Made by a program: the position numbers and the translations under genes. The notes under the pieces were generated by a model. The model was not told the DNA's origin, ran no database searches, and was given only the letters and a program-made list of their open reading frames with translations. From Deltaproteobacteria bacterium UBA5205 (GTDB lineage Bacteria; Desulfobacterota; Syntrophorhabdia; Syntrophorhabdales; Syntrophorhabdaceae): a stretch of DNA of 64,000 nucleotides. The stretch is taken from positions 77,006 through 141,005 of the forward strand of contig DHVP01000004.1 of assembly GCA_002412715.1 (NCBI GenBank), in the 5' to 3' direction. Below are positions 48,849 to 58,026 of this stretch, piece by piece. Numbering within the stretch: position 1 is the first letter of the stretch; each line of letters begins with the position of its first letter.

Positions 48849-50810
48849 ATGCGGGTTGGTGTATTTATCTGCCATTGTGGAAGCAACATCGCGGGAACCG
48901 TTGACGTCGCGAAAGTGGCCGAGGAAGCCCGGAAGATGCCCGGCGTCGCCTATGCGACGGCCTACATGTATACCTGTTCTGAGCCGGGACAGAAAGAGAT
49001 CACGGACGCCATCGAGCGGGACAAGCTCGACAGGGTCGTTGTCGCGGCATGTTCGCCCCGTATGCACGAGAATACCTTCCGAAGAACGATTATGAAAGCG
49101 GGACTCAACCGCTATTTCTTCGAGCAGGCCAACATTCGTGAACATGTGTCCTGGATCGGACTCGACAAAGAGCTGAACACGACGAAGGCGATAGAAGAAG
49201 TGAGGATGGCCGTGGCGAAAGTCATGAAGAACAAACCTCTCTTTTCATCGTCATTCAAGATCAATAAGCGAGTCCTTGTCATCGGCGGCGGCGTGGCCGG
49301 CATGCAGGCGGCAATTGACTGCGCCGACGGCGGCCTTGAGGTCGTCATGGTTGAGAAAAGCCCGTCCATCGGCGGCATGATGGCGCGACTCGACAAGACC
49401 TTCCCCACAGTCGACTGTTCCATCTGTATCCTCGGACCGAAGATGGTCGACGTTGCACAGCACGACCTCATCAAGCTTCACGCATACAGCGAGATAGCTG
49501 AGATCAAGGGCTATGTCGGCAACTACCAGGTGAAGATCAAGAAGAAACCGACGTACGTAGACTGGACAAAATGCACCGGCTGCGGTCTCTGCATGGAAAA
49601 GTGTCCGACCAAGAACGCCTACGATCATTTCAATTTCGGCGCCGCGCCTACGCGGGCGATCAATATCCCATTCCCGCAGGCAATCCCCAAGAAGGCGACC
49701 ATAGACCCCAATTACTGCAGGCAGTTCGTCAAGGGCAAATGCGGTGTCTGCGCTAAGGTTTGCCCCACGGGTGCGATCAACTACGAGATGGAGGAAGAGT
49801 TCATCACGGAAGAGGTCGGTGCCATCATCACGGCCACAGGGTATGGGCTCATGGATATGGAAAAGCTCACCGAATACGGCGGAGGAAGGTATCCTGACGT
49901 CATCAGCGGTATCCAGTATGAGCGTTTCCTGAACGCCTCCGGTCCCACATCGGGCCACATCATCAGGCCTTCAGACCACGAAGAACCGAAGACGATTGTC
50001 TTTGTCTCCTGTGCCGGCTCCAGGGATAAGTCCTGCGGCGTTCCATACTGCTCAAATTTCTGCTGCATGTACATCGCCAAACAGGCGATCCTGACAAAAG
50101 ATCATATCCCGGATTCCCAGTCGTATGTTTTCTACATGGACATCAGATCTCCGGGAAAGGGTTACGATGAATTTACCCGCCGCGCCCAGGAGGAATACGG
50201 CGCCAAGTACATCCGCGGCAGGGTATCGCGTATCTATCCGAAGGGCAAGAAGATGGTGGTCAAGGGAGCCGATACGCTCCTTGGCACCCAGGTAGAGATC
50301 GAAGCAGATCTCGTCGTCCTCGCGACTGCGGTCGTGTCGGCGCCGGGTGCCGGCCAGATGGCCGAAAAGCTGCACATCTCTTATGATACCTTCGGTTTCT
50401 ACGTAGAGTCCCACCCGAAATTGCGGCCTGTTGAGACAAACACCTCCGGCGTATATCTCGCCGGCGCTTGCCAGGGCCCGAAGGACATACCGGCATCGGT
50501 CGGACAGGGGTCCGCCGCAGCCGCCAAGGTTCTGTCGCTCTTCTCAAAGGACATGCTCGAATCCGACCCGGCCATTGCGCAGGTCAACCAGAATAGTTGC
50601 GTGGGTTGTCTCAAATGCCTGAAGACCTGTCCGTTCCAGGCCATTGTGGAAGACACCTTAAGAAGCGGTAAAAAAGTGGCCAAGGTCATTGAAACAGTCT
50701 GCGCGGGATGTGGTGTCTGCACATCCACCTGTCCTTGCGGAGCGATTCAGCTGCAGCATTTCACGGACAACCAGCTCTTAGCGGAGGTTAATGCAATATG
50801 TCAGAAGTAG
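48849..50810 (+). CDS. hdrA: Heterodisulfide reductase-like subunit HdrA
   Basis: 653 residues, FAD plus several [4Fe-4S]. N-terminal domain with VGVFICHCGSNIAGTVD, a Rossmann FAD site VIGGGVAGMQAA (139-150 region), then an inserted ferredoxin domain (CTGCGLCMEKCP and CGVCAKVCPTGA), the FAD-binding second half, and a C-terminal ferredoxin domain (CVGCLKCLKTCP, CAGCGVCTSTCP). HdrA is the bifurcating core, splitting electrons between HdrB and a low-potential ferredoxin. All expected Cys motifs are present and no selenocysteine codon appears. It overlaps flxD by thirteen bases. Confidence 0.95.
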   Translation: MRVGVFICHCGSNIAGTVDVAKVAEEARKMPGVAYATAYMYTCSEPGQKEITDAIERDKLDRVVVAACSPRMHENTFRRTIMKAGLNRYFFEQANIREHVSWIGLDKELNTTKAIEEVRMAVAKVMKNKPLFSSSFKINKRVLVIGGGVAGMQAAIDCADGGLEVVMVEKSPSIGGMMARLDKTFPTVDCSICILGPKMVDVAQHDLIKLHAYSEIAEIKGYVGNYQVKIKKKPTYVDWTKCTGCGLCMEKCPTKNAYDHFNFGAAPTRAINIPFPQAIPKKATIDPNYCRQFVKGKCGVCAKVCPTGAINYEMEEEFITEEVGAIITATGYGLMDMEKLTEYGGGRYPDVISGIQYERFLNASGPTSGHIIRPSDHEEPKTIVFVSCAGSRDKSCGVPYCSNFCCMYIAKQAILTKDHIPDSQSYVFYMDIRSPGKGYDEFTRRAQEEYGAKYIRGRVSRIYPKGKKMVVKGADTLLGTQVEIEADLVVLATAVVSAPGAGQMAEKLHISYDTFGFYVESHPKLRPVETNTSGVYLAGACQGPKDIPASVGQGSAAAAKVLSLFSKDMLESDPAIAQVNQNSCVGCLKCLKTCPFQAIVEDTLRSGKKVAKVIETVCAGCGVCTSTCPCGAIQLQHFTDNQLLAEVNAICQK

Positions 50811-51214
50811 CACCCAAAGAACTGCGGATCGTTGGTTTTCTCTGTAACTGGTGTTCCTACGGCGGTGCCGATACCGCGGGTGTGGGACGGTTTAAACAGC
50901 CTACGGACCTTCGGATCATCAGGGTCCCGTGCTCGGGCCGTGTCGACCCCATGTTTGTAGTGCGCGCCCTTCTTACGGGTGCCGATGGTGTCCTTGTCTC
51001 CGGTTGCCACCCCAGGGATTGCCACTACACGGACGGCAATTTCTACGCAAGGCGCAGGTTGGAAATGCTCAAAAGGCTTCTGCCGTTCATGGGCATCGAC
51101 GACAGGAGATTCCACTATACATGGGTTTCAGCCTCGGAAGGCCAGAAATGGCAACAGGTCGTGACGGGTTTTACGAATCAGGTTCACGCCCTCGGCCCCA
51201 TGCATCAAAAGTAA
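50798..51214 (+). CDS. flxD: MvhD/FlxD iron-sulfur protein linking Flx to Hdr
   Basis: 138 residues of the MvhD family: FLCNWCSYGGADTAG, VPCSGRVDPMFVVRALLTGADGVLVSGCHPRDCHYTDGNFYARRR, with the four to six cysteines that bind a [2Fe-2S] cluster. In methanogens this subunit connects the hydrogenase MvhAG to HdrA. In hydrogen-independent bacteria it connects the NADH-oxidising Flx subunits. The overlap with hdrA supports coupling. Twelve bases to the next gene. Confidence 0.93.
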   Translation: MSEVAPKELRIVGFLCNWCSYGGADTAGVGRFKQPTDLRIIRVPCSGRVDPMFVVRALLTGADGVLVSGCHPRDCHYTDGNFYARRRLEMLKRLLPFMGIDDRRFHYTWVSASEGQKWQQVVTGFTNQVHALGPMHQK

Positions 51215-51226
51215 GGAGAAGGCAGA

Positions 51227-52177
51227 TTGAGTACTCAGAAGCTTAAGGAGATAATCAAGCAGGTCTTACCCGATGTGGAGACCGTCATATGCTGGCAGGA
51301 GGGTTATGACAAGCTCAATGTGACGCCGATCTTTATAACGTCCCCAGAGCAGGTCGATCAGGTAGTATGGAACCCGCTGTGCGCGCAGAATCTTGCAAGT
51401 TACCTTCCCTCACAGAAGAAGAAGGTGGCTGTTGCGGTGAAAGGGTGCGACTCGAGGACCATCGTCCAGTATATGCAGGAAGGTCTGATTGACAGGAACA
51501 ATGTCGTGATCATCGGTATCCCTTGCAAGGGCACCGTCAGTAAGAAGAAGGTCCAGAAAGCTATCGGCAACGAACCGGTGGAAGAGGTAACCTTCACCGA
51601 CGGTTCTATCAAGGTGAAGACGCCATCAGGTGAGAAGACACTCGCATTAGCCGATGTCTGTCCGACGAAGTGCACTTCGTGCCAGTTTCCGACACCCATC
51701 GTCTATGACCAGCTCACGGCAGATGCGATCAAGTCGGATAAGCCGCCCGAAAGCGTCTATGCTGATGTGGCAGAGCTTGAAGGGAAGACGCTGGAGGAGC
51801 GCAAGGCATATTTTGCGAGCCAGTTTGATAAGTGCATCCGTTGCTATGCATGCCGGAACGCATGCCCGATGTGTGTATGCCAGGACAGCTGCATCGCCGA
51901 GACGCGTGACCCGCATTGGATCACCCAGAAGAACAGCCTCGATGAGAAAGTGATGTTCCACATGATCCATGCCCTCCATCTTGCAGGGCGGTGCGTGGAA
52001 TGCGGTGAATGCGAGCGAGTATGCCCCATGGAAATTCCCGTGGCGAAGCTGAAAAAGAAGATAAACAAAGAGATGAAAGATCTCTTCGATTATACCCCGG
52101 GAGTCAACCCTGAGGATAAGCCACCCATGTACACGTTTAACGTTGACGAAGCGAAAATCAAGGAGCATAAACTCTAA
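51227..52177 (+). CDS. flxC: FlxC-like iron-sulfur protein (two 4Fe-4S clusters)
   Basis: 316 residues, start TTG 51227 with AAGGAG seven bases upstream. An N-terminal FrhB/F420-hydrogenase-beta-like domain (VAVAVKGCDSRTIVQYMQEG, VVIIGIPCKGTV) leads to a central CPTKCTSCQFPTP and two ferredoxin sites, CIRCYACRNACPMCVCQDSC and CVECGECERVCPMEIPVAK. It accepts electrons within the Flx module. The assignment to FlxC rather than FlxB follows from the mirrored gene order and the domain set, not from a database search. The stop overlaps the next start by one base. Confidence 0.85.
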   Translation: MSTQKLKEIIKQVLPDVETVICWQEGYDKLNVTPIFITSPEQVDQVVWNPLCAQNLASYLPSQKKKVAVAVKGCDSRTIVQYMQEGLIDRNNVVIIGIPCKGTVSKKKVQKAIGNEPVEEVTFTDGSIKVKTPSGEKTLALADVCPTKCTSCQFPTPIVYDQLTADAIKSDKPPESVYADVAELEGKTLEERKAYFASQFDKCIRCYACRNACPMCVCQDSCIAETRDPHWITQKNSLDEKVMFHMIHALHLAGRCVECGECERVCPMEIPVAKLKKKINKEMKDLFDYTPGVNPEDKPPMYTFNVDEAKIKEHKL

Positions 52178-53259
52178 TGGCGGACAAAGGATACCTTCCG
52201 AAAGAGAAGATAAAGGAATTCGTCGAGGCCCTCGGTAAAGACGCAGCGGTCTACGCTCCGTGCCTTGAAGGGGACACGATCATCTTCCGTCAGTATACAG
52301 CTGACAAGGAGATCTCCCTGGACAGGCCGGCGAACACGCCGCCCAAAGGGGCCATCTATCCCCAGTGCGAAACGCTGCTTTCCTTCGAGTTCAAGAAGGA
52401 TGCTGCCACACCGCAAAAGATGGACGTGGAGCTCAAGGCAAACACCGACTTCCCGAAGGCGGTTGTCTTCGGCGGCCGCCCCTGCGATGCGAAGGGTTTT
52501 ACGGTTATCGACAGAGTGTTCGTGAATACCGACACGGCCGACCCGTACTACAAGAAACGCCGCGAGAACACGACGATCATCACAAAATGCTGTAACAGCC
52601 CGTATGCCGGCTGCTTCTGCGTAGGTGTAGGCGGTGGCCCGGCTTCCAGAGAAGGGTCGGACGTGGTGATGACGGAAGTGGACGGCGGATATTACCTGGA
52701 GGCGGTCACAGAGAAAGGCAAGGCAGTGATGTCTCTGTCGATGATCCAGGACGGCTCCTCCTACGAGGCAAAGGCAAAGCAGGCCAATGAAAAAGCGACA
52801 GGTGCCGTGAGAAATCCCTTCCCGGCAGATGCCAGGATATCACCGGAGCTGTTCGACAGCGGTGATTTCTGGGGGCGGGTGGTCGATAAGTGCGTGAGCT
52901 GTGGCGCCTGTACGTTCTTGTGCCCGACGTGCTACTGCTTTAACATCACTGACGAGCAGGCGATCACAACAGGCGAGCGCATCAGGTCATGGGACTCATG
53001 CATGTTCCAGCATTTTACTCTGGAGACGAGCGGTCACAACCCCAGACCGGCCAAGTATAAAAGGTTCAGGAACCGTGTGGGGCACAAATTCTCCTACTAC
53101 CCCGAAAAGTATGACGGGGCCATAGCCTGCACCGGTTGCGGAAGATGCATCAGGTACTGCCCGGTGTCGGTGGATATCAGCGAGATCGTCGGGTATTTGA
53201 AAGACCCAAAAGCGGATCCCAAACAGTGGGCCGCTGATAAAAAAGACGCAAAGAATTAG
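52177..53259 (+). CDS. flxB: FlxB-like iron-sulfur protein (sulfhydrogenase-beta type)
   Basis: 360 residues. The N-terminal domain contains FGGRPCDAKGFTVIDRVFVN and CCNSPYAGCFCVGVGGGPASREG, characteristic of sulfhydrogenase beta / anaerobic sulfite reductase A-like proteins. The C-terminus has CVSCGACTFLCPTCYCFNITD and CTGCGRCIRYCPVSVDISEIV, two [4Fe-4S] sites. It works with the FAD/NAD-binding FlxA to pass NADH electrons to FlxC and HdrA. The stop lies nine bases from the FlxA start. Confidence 0.88.
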   Translation: MADKGYLPKEKIKEFVEALGKDAAVYAPCLEGDTIIFRQYTADKEISLDRPANTPPKGAIYPQCETLLSFEFKKDAATPQKMDVELKANTDFPKAVVFGGRPCDAKGFTVIDRVFVNTDTADPYYKKRRENTTIITKCCNSPYAGCFCVGVGGGPASREGSDVVMTEVDGGYYLEAVTEKGKAVMSLSMIQDGSSYEAKAKQANEKATGAVRNPFPADARISPELFDSGDFWGRVVDKCVSCGACTFLCPTCYCFNITDEQAITTGERIRSWDSCMFQHFTLETSGHNPRPAKYKRFRNRVGHKFSYYPEKYDGAIACTGCGRCIRYCPVSVDISEIVGYLKDPKADPKQWAADKKDAKN

Positions 53260-53268
53260 GAGCGCGTG

Positions 53269-54105
53269 ATGACAGGGAACGAGAATCCATACCTTCCTGA
53301 ATTAGTGACAGTCATGAAGGTAATCGATGAGACACCGAATATAAAGTCCTTCCAGGTCGTGTTCAACGACACGGAGAAGATGAAGAATTTTAAGTTTGAG
53401 CCGGGTCAGGTCGGGCAACTCTCCGTTTTCGGTGTCGGCGAATCCACCTTCGTTATTAATTCCCCGCCCACCCGGATGGACTATCTCCAGTTCAGCGTCA
53501 TGAAGGCCGGAGAGGTCACCACCGCTCTTCATGGGATCTATGAAGGAGATGTTATCGGCGTACGTGCACCGCTCGGGAACTGGTTTCCCTATCAGGACAT
53601 GAAAGGAAAGAACATCCTCTTTGTCGGCGGCGGTATCGGACTTGCCCCGCTGCGAACCCTTATCCTCTACATGCTCGATAACAGAGCGGATTATAAAGAT
53701 ATCACCATTATCTATGGATCGAGGACGCCCCCTGATCTGTGTTACAAGGACGACTTAAAGGAATGGGAAGAACGATCTGATGTGAACCTCATCCTCACCG
53801 TAGATAATGAATTCCCCGGATGGGAGAAGCGAACGGGTTTTGTTCCCACGGTATTGAAGGAAGAGGCGCCCAAGAGCGATAACACCATCGCTATTACATG
53901 CGGGCCTCCCATCATGATCAAGTTCGTTCTCCAGGGGCTCGCAGAGCTCAAGTTCCCCGAAGAGAACATTATCACCACACTGGAAGCAAGGATGAAATGC
54001 GGTATCGGTCTATGCGGCCGCTGCAACCTGGGCCACAAGTATATCTGCAAAGACGGTCCCGTGTTTTCGCTGAAGCAGCTGAAGGAGCTTCCCAGCGACG
54101 AGTAA
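53269..54105 (+). CDS. flxA: FlxA FAD/NAD(P)H-binding oxidoreductase
   Basis: 278 residues from ATG 53269 (AGGAG six bases upstream). FAD-binding barrel (EPGQVGQLSVFGVGESTFVI with FVINSPPTR), NAD-binding domain (ILFVGGGIGLAPLRTLI), and a C-terminal [2Fe-2S] motif of the dihydroorotate-dehydrogenase-electron-transfer kind (MKCGIGLCGRCNLGHKYICKDG). It oxidises NAD(P)H and feeds the Hdr module. Last gene of hdrCBA-flxDCBA. A strong hairpin follows 37 bases later. Confidence 0.95.
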   Translation: MTGNENPYLPELVTVMKVIDETPNIKSFQVVFNDTEKMKNFKFEPGQVGQLSVFGVGESTFVINSPPTRMDYLQFSVMKAGEVTTALHGIYEGDVIGVRAPLGNWFPYQDMKGKNILFVGGGIGLAPLRTLILYMLDNRADYKDITIIYGSRTPPDLCYKDDLKEWEERSDVNLILTVDNEFPGWEKRTGFVPTVLKEEAPKSDNTIAITCGPPIMIKFVLQGLAELKFPEENIITTLEARMKCGIGLCGRCNLGHKYICKDGPVFSLKQLKELPSDE

Positions 54106-54141
54106 GAGAACAAAGTTTCAGAGTTTCAAGGTTAGAACTCC

Positions 54142-54166
54142 ACGACCTCCCTTCCCGGGAGGTCGT
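54142..54166 (+). terminator. Terminator hairpin after the hdr-flx operon
   Basis: ACGACCTCCC (54142-54151) pairs perfectly with GGGAGGTCGT (54157-54166), a ten-bp stem with loop TTCCC, followed by CTCTTTC. It ends the seven-gene transcript. Confidence 0.8.
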
Positions 54167-54288
54167 CTCTTTCGGACTTCGAGTCTTTTGTCAAAGCCAC
54201 CAACCACCGGGAATTAATCTATCACGTCATTCCGACCCCTCCTCCTTCATTCCAAGCTCTTTAATCTATCACTCCACCTTGTCTAATT

Positions 54289-54471
54289 CGTCATTCCGGC
54301 GCAGGCCGGAATCCAAGAAGACCCTTGCTACAACAGGAAGCACATGTATGCAGGACTCAATATGGTGTTTAAGGAGAACAGTCAGATGTCTTTTTGCCTG
54401 GTAGTTCCCTGCCCGTAGTCTCTGCTTGACAACTGTCAGCCATATGGGTTTCCGGCCTGCGCCGGAATGAC
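54289..54471. repeat. Dispersed palindrome-ended repeat, copy B
   Basis: 183 bp, starts CGTCATTCCGGCGCAGGCC and ends CTGCGCCGGAATGAC. The interior (TACAACAGGAAG, GAGAACAGTCAGATG, GCCTGGTAGTTCCC) is homologous to copy A at 15636-15799. Degenerate CGTCATTCCG and TTCATTCC fragments at 54224-54252 lie just upstream. Non-coding region between hdr-flx and the minus-strand genes. Confidence 0.75.
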
Positions 54472-54559
54472 AGAAGAAAAGGGTGAGGAAGACGGAATAG
54501 GACCGTTTCCTTCAGACCGGAAAATGTGCCATGCCCGATGATGAAACCGGAAACCGTCT

Positions 54560-55114
54560 CTACTTTCCTAGGAGTCTGAGTTCCTCTGGGTTGAAGGAGG
54601 TGATTCTCCAGTGGCCCTCGGGGGCTTTTGCCATGGTGAAGCTTACCCTGTCCTTGCCGCGTTGGCGTACCTGGGCCTCGTTGCCTTCTGTGGTGACAGA
54701 GAGGGCGAAAACCGTCGCCTTACGAAGGTTGCCGAAGAGTTCCTCATCGTTGTATGAGAGGAGCAGGTTTGTTATTGCTTCGCCCATCTGGCCTTTGAGT
54801 TGAGGGAGAAGCTGTGTAGCGAGGTCTTTTCCTGCGCCGCGCATGTGTTCCTCGAACTTGTTTCGGGCCGGTTCCTTTTTGTCCATCCGGGAGAATACGT
54901 CTTTTGCCATGTTATCGAGGATGCTGTCGGTATCGAGGTATTTGAGGACACCCGGCGTGTCACGACTGATGATGGCCTTCTTTAGCATATAGAGACTGTA
55001 ATAGGGCGTTGTCCGGGCGTAAATAAAAGCGGAGATACCGAAGATGAGGATAGCGCAGCAGATTATGATGGTGACCAGTGGGCCACGCTTCCTCGTCTGT
55101 TCAGTCTTTTCCAT
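54560..55114 (-). CDS. Single-span membrane protein, DUF2939-like (paralogue 1)
   Basis: 184 residues: basic N-terminus (MEKTEQTRKRGP), one membrane helix (LVTIIICCAILIFGISAFIYA), then TPYYSLYMLKKAIISRDTPG, the DUF2939 start pattern, and a helical domain (YLDTDSILDNMAKDVFSRMD), closing with a beta-like segment (RVSFTMAKAPEGHWRITSFN). The soluble part faces the periplasm. A related protein follows on the same strand (paralogue 2). Function unknown. Ends convergent with the hdr-flx operon. Confidence 0.8.
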   Translation of the reverse strand: MEKTEQTRKRGPLVTIIICCAILIFGISAFIYARTTPYYSLYMLKKAIISRDTPGVLKYLDTDSILDNMAKDVFSRMDKKEPARNKFEEHMRGAGKDLATQLLPQLKGQMGEAITNLLLSYNDEELFGNLRKATVFALSVTTEGNEAQVRQRGKDRVSFTMAKAPEGHWRITSFNPEELRLLGK

Positions 55115-55132
55115 ATAATGACCGGTTTTTAG

Positions 55133-55579
55133 TTATTCCAGCTGGAGTGCGGTAATGATCCAGTACTCTTCGGGTGTCTTTTCCAGTGTCACCGAGGTGC
55201 CTTCAACCGGTTGGGCCGTTGCTGTCAACTGGTCCCGTGAAGCAGTAATGGGGACTGTGATGACTGACCAGCCCTTGACAGAGGAAAAAAAACTCTTTTC
55301 GCCGGGCGCATCGAGCTCGTATATGAGGCGTTTCTTCACCATTTCGTCGGGCTGGCCGCGGGTAACACTCTCGGGCAATCCCCGGATTACGCTGTCGAAG
55401 TCCATAAATTTCTGCGCCGTTTCGGAATTACTGAAGAGGATGGCCTTCTTGAACTGGATCAAAGCGTAGCGCGGAGTTTTCTTAAAGTACTGATAGCCGT
55501 ATATACCTGCGGCGATGATTATCAGAATGATGATCCATCGCGTTGCGCCGCCCCGTTCATTTCTGAGAAAACCGTTCAT
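55133..55579 (-). CDS. Single-span membrane protein, DUF2939-like (paralogue 2)
   Basis: 148 residues from ATG 55579, after the poorly conserved extension to 55651. MNGFLRNERGGATRWI, one membrane helix (IIILIIIAAGIYGYQYF), then TPRYALIQFKKAILFSNSET, the same region as in paralogue 1 (TPYYSLYMLKKAIISRDTPG), and a similar closing strand (TSVTLEKTPEEYWIITALQL). The pair probably arose by tandem duplication. Eighteen bases separate the paralogues, so they are cotranscribed. Confidence 0.75.
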   Translation of the reverse strand: MNGFLRNERGGATRWIIILIIIAAGIYGYQYFKKTPRYALIQFKKAILFSNSETAQKFMDFDSVIRGLPESVTRGQPDEMVKKRLIYELDAPGEKSFFSSVKGWSVITVPITASRDQLTATAQPVEGTSVTLEKTPEEYWIITALQLE

Positions 55580-55619
55580 CGATCCTCCCGATTTCCCTGC
55601 CCGGCGAAGGGGATTGTCG

Positions 55620-57098
55620 TTATAGCCCCAGCTTATTGCGGAGAAGTTCACCGAGACTGCCGAGTTTCTCGTCGGACCGTTCTTCTTCCTTTACCTTGTC
55701 CCTGTATTGCGTGTAGCTGTCGAGTTCGAGCTTTTCATCGACTTTGGTTCTGCTCAAGCTGACGCGGCCGCGGGACGGGTCGGTGGCGACAACTACCGCC
55801 TGCATGGTGGATCCTGCCGGGAACATCTTGCTGTGGTTGGTGCCCTTGAGGGTTCCCATTTCAACGTTGGGGATAAACCCTGTCAGCCCTTCTTTGATCC
55901 TTACAATGATCCCCGAAGAAATAACGCGTTCCACCTTTGTTTCCAGAAGCGTGCCGATTGGGGGAAGGTCTACCTCCTGCACCACGATCTTGCGCTCAAT
56001 GGAAAGAGTGAGCCGCCTTTTTTCAACGCTGATATCAACAACCCTGGCCTCAACCTGCTGGCCCGGTTCGAGGATTTCTTTGGGATGATTGATTCTCCTG
56101 CCGGCCCCCAGTTTCGAAATGGGGATAAGACCATCGATCCCGGGTTCGAGGTTTACAAAAGCTCCGAAGTTTTCAAGACGGACGACGACTCCCTGGACCG
56201 TGGAATCCACGGGATAATTCTCGGGAACAGACAGAAATGGATCGGGCAGGACGGCCTTCAGGCTCAATGTGATGCGATCCCTGGTCCAGTCGATTTCCAA
56301 TATTCGCGTTGTTACCTGATCTCCGATGTTTACCAATTCGCTTGCTTTTGATCCCTTGATCCACGATAGTTCGCTCAGCGGTATAAGACCATCGATCCCG
56401 CCGATGTCGACGAACACGCCGAATCTCTGAATTGACCTGATCTTTCCGGTGACATCCATGCCGACCGCAAGAGTCTCTTTTAGCTTTTCCTTTTCCTTTT
56501 CGAGTTCCTTTTCCAGAAGGGCACGCCGAGAAAGAATGATATTGCGTCCTCTTTCCTTATATTCAAGAACCTTGAAAGGAAATGTCTCACCGATATATGT
56601 TCCGGCATCCCTGCTGCCCTTGAGATCCATTTGCGAGTAAGGGCAGAAGCACCGTACCTTCCCCACACGGATTTCGTAGCCGCCCTTCAGCTCCGACGCG
56701 ACCTTGCCGGTAACGGGTATGTCCGCATCGAAGGCATTCTTGATACTCTGCAACGTGATGCTGGGAAAACTGTGGATAAGAGTGGTGAATTTTCTCGCGC
56801 CGTTTTCTACGGTCACGAAGTAGGCTTCGAGCTCATCGCCATCCTGAATGGTGATGGCGCCTTCCTCGTTGAGAAATTCCTTTCTGTCTAGTACCCCCTC
56901 ACTCTTGCCGCCAAGATCGATATAGACAAAGTCGCCCGAGATCCCGGCAACCCTGGTCGTCACTCTTTGCCCCGGTTCAAGCCGCTTAACCGACTGCGTA
57001 CTCTGTTCGAAAAGCTGTGCAAAATCTTCTTCGTGTCCGCTTTCTGCAGTACTCCTTTCTTCAATATTTTCCTGGTTGTTGATCTGTTCGTCTGACAT
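55620..57098 (-). CDS. Ribosomal protein S1-like RNA-binding protein (five S1 repeats)
   Basis: 492 residues from ATG 57098 (CAGGAG upstream), acidic N-terminus (NNQENIEERSTAESGHEEDF). Five S1 motifs at about 45-115, 125-200, 210-285, 295-370 and 385-455, e.g. GKIRSIQRFGVFVDIGGIDG and GVVVRLENFGAFVNLEPGID. The third and fourth are closest to true S1 domains. It is shorter than E. coli RpsA (557, six domains). It may be a second S1 paralogue or a translation-associated factor. Divergent from the FKBP gene, followed on its strand by the DUF2939-like genes. Confidence 0.88.
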   Translation of the reverse strand: MSDEQINNQENIEERSTAESGHEEDFAQLFEQSTQSVKRLEPGQRVTTRVAGISGDFVYIDLGGKSEGVLDRKEFLNEEGAITIQDGDELEAYFVTVENGARKFTTLIHSFPSITLQSIKNAFDADIPVTGKVASELKGGYEIRVGKVRCFCPYSQMDLKGSRDAGTYIGETFPFKVLEYKERGRNIILSRRALLEKELEKEKEKLKETLAVGMDVTGKIRSIQRFGVFVDIGGIDGLIPLSELSWIKGSKASELVNIGDQVTTRILEIDWTRDRITLSLKAVLPDPFLSVPENYPVDSTVQGVVVRLENFGAFVNLEPGIDGLIPISKLGAGRRINHPKEILEPGQQVEARVVDISVEKRRLTLSIERKIVVQEVDLPPIGTLLETKVERVISSGIIVRIKEGLTGFIPNVEMGTLKGTNHSKMFPAGSTMQAVVVATDPSRGRVSLSRTKVDEKLELDSYTQYRDKVKEEERSDEKLGSLGELLRNKLGL

Positions 57099-57273
57099 CG
57101 TCCGATCTCCTGAAGTGTTAAAAAATTTTTTGTTGCAGTAATGTACAATTTCTTTAGTGTTATGTAAAGCTATAGTTCTCATGGATAATGAATTTGACAA
57201 TACTAAAGCCATGGAATAACATATGAAACAATGAAAAATCCGTGAATGGCGAATGAACGGAAAGGAGGTGCAC

Positions 57274-57972
57274 GTGAATTCTTTTTCCGTAAGAAAATCC
57301 TGTCTTTGGGTGGTCGTCGGTTTGTTCTTGATGATGACCGTGGTTGTTACGGAGCCCGTCTTCGCACAGGCTAAGGGCTCTCCGGCGCTGTCCAGGGAAA
57401 AGACCGGTTATGCGCTTGGGGTCAGCATCGGCCGTAACATGAAGAACCTCGGAATAGATGTCGATCCCGATATGGTTGTCCGCGGCATTCGGGATACGGT
57501 TCGGGGACAGCCCAACATGACGGATCAGGAGATAAAGACCGCGCTGGACGATTATGAACGGGAGATTGTCAAAAAACTGGGCGAGAAGAACAGGCGGGAA
57601 GGAGAGGCATTCCTCAAAGAAAACAGGCAGCGCAAGAGCGTCGTCAGCCTGTCCAGCGGTCTCCAGTACGTGGTGCTCAGAGAGGGCAAAGGGGCGATCC
57701 CGAAGATGAGCGACCTGGTAACCCTGCACTATAAGGCGCGGATGGTGGATGGAACGGAGTTTGAAAGTTCTTACTGGAACAATAAGCCCGCCGAAATCGC
57801 GGTAAACAAGACCATTAAAGGGTGGACCGAGGCCCTGACGAAAATGCCCGTCGGTTCCATATGGCGCCTTTATATCCCTTCGGAACTTGCCTATGGCGAC
57901 GCCGGCGCAGGCCCGATGATCGGTCCCAACGCCGTGATCGTATGCGATATCGAACTCCTCGCCGTAAGGTAA
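57274..57972 (+). CDS. FKBP-type peptidyl-prolyl isomerase, exported
   Basis: 232 residues from GTG 57274, placed seven bases after AAAGGAGG; the longer ATG 57253 overlaps that site. Signal peptide (VVVGLFLMMTVVVTEPVFAQA). An N-terminal helical dimer domain like FkpA/Mip (KTGYALGVSIGRNMKNLGIDVD...QEIKTALDDYEREIVKKL) leads to the FKBP domain (residues 135-232) with GLQYVVLREGKG, VTLHYKARMVDGTEFESS, IKGWTEALTKMPVGSIWRLYIPSELAYG. A periplasmic folding helper. Confidence 0.93.
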   Translation: MNSFSVRKSCLWVVVGLFLMMTVVVTEPVFAQAKGSPALSREKTGYALGVSIGRNMKNLGIDVDPDMVVRGIRDTVRGQPNMTDQEIKTALDDYEREIVKKLGEKNRREGEAFLKENRQRKSVVSLSSGLQYVVLREGKGAIPKMSDLVTLHYKARMVDGTEFESSYWNNKPAEIAVNKTIKGWTEALTKMPVGSIWRLYIPSELAYGDAGAGPMIGPNAVIVCDIELLAVR

Positions 57973-58026
57973 ACAGAAACGCAAGGGCAATAGTTTTGTT
58001 ACAATCCAGTTCCCGGGAGGATTGCC

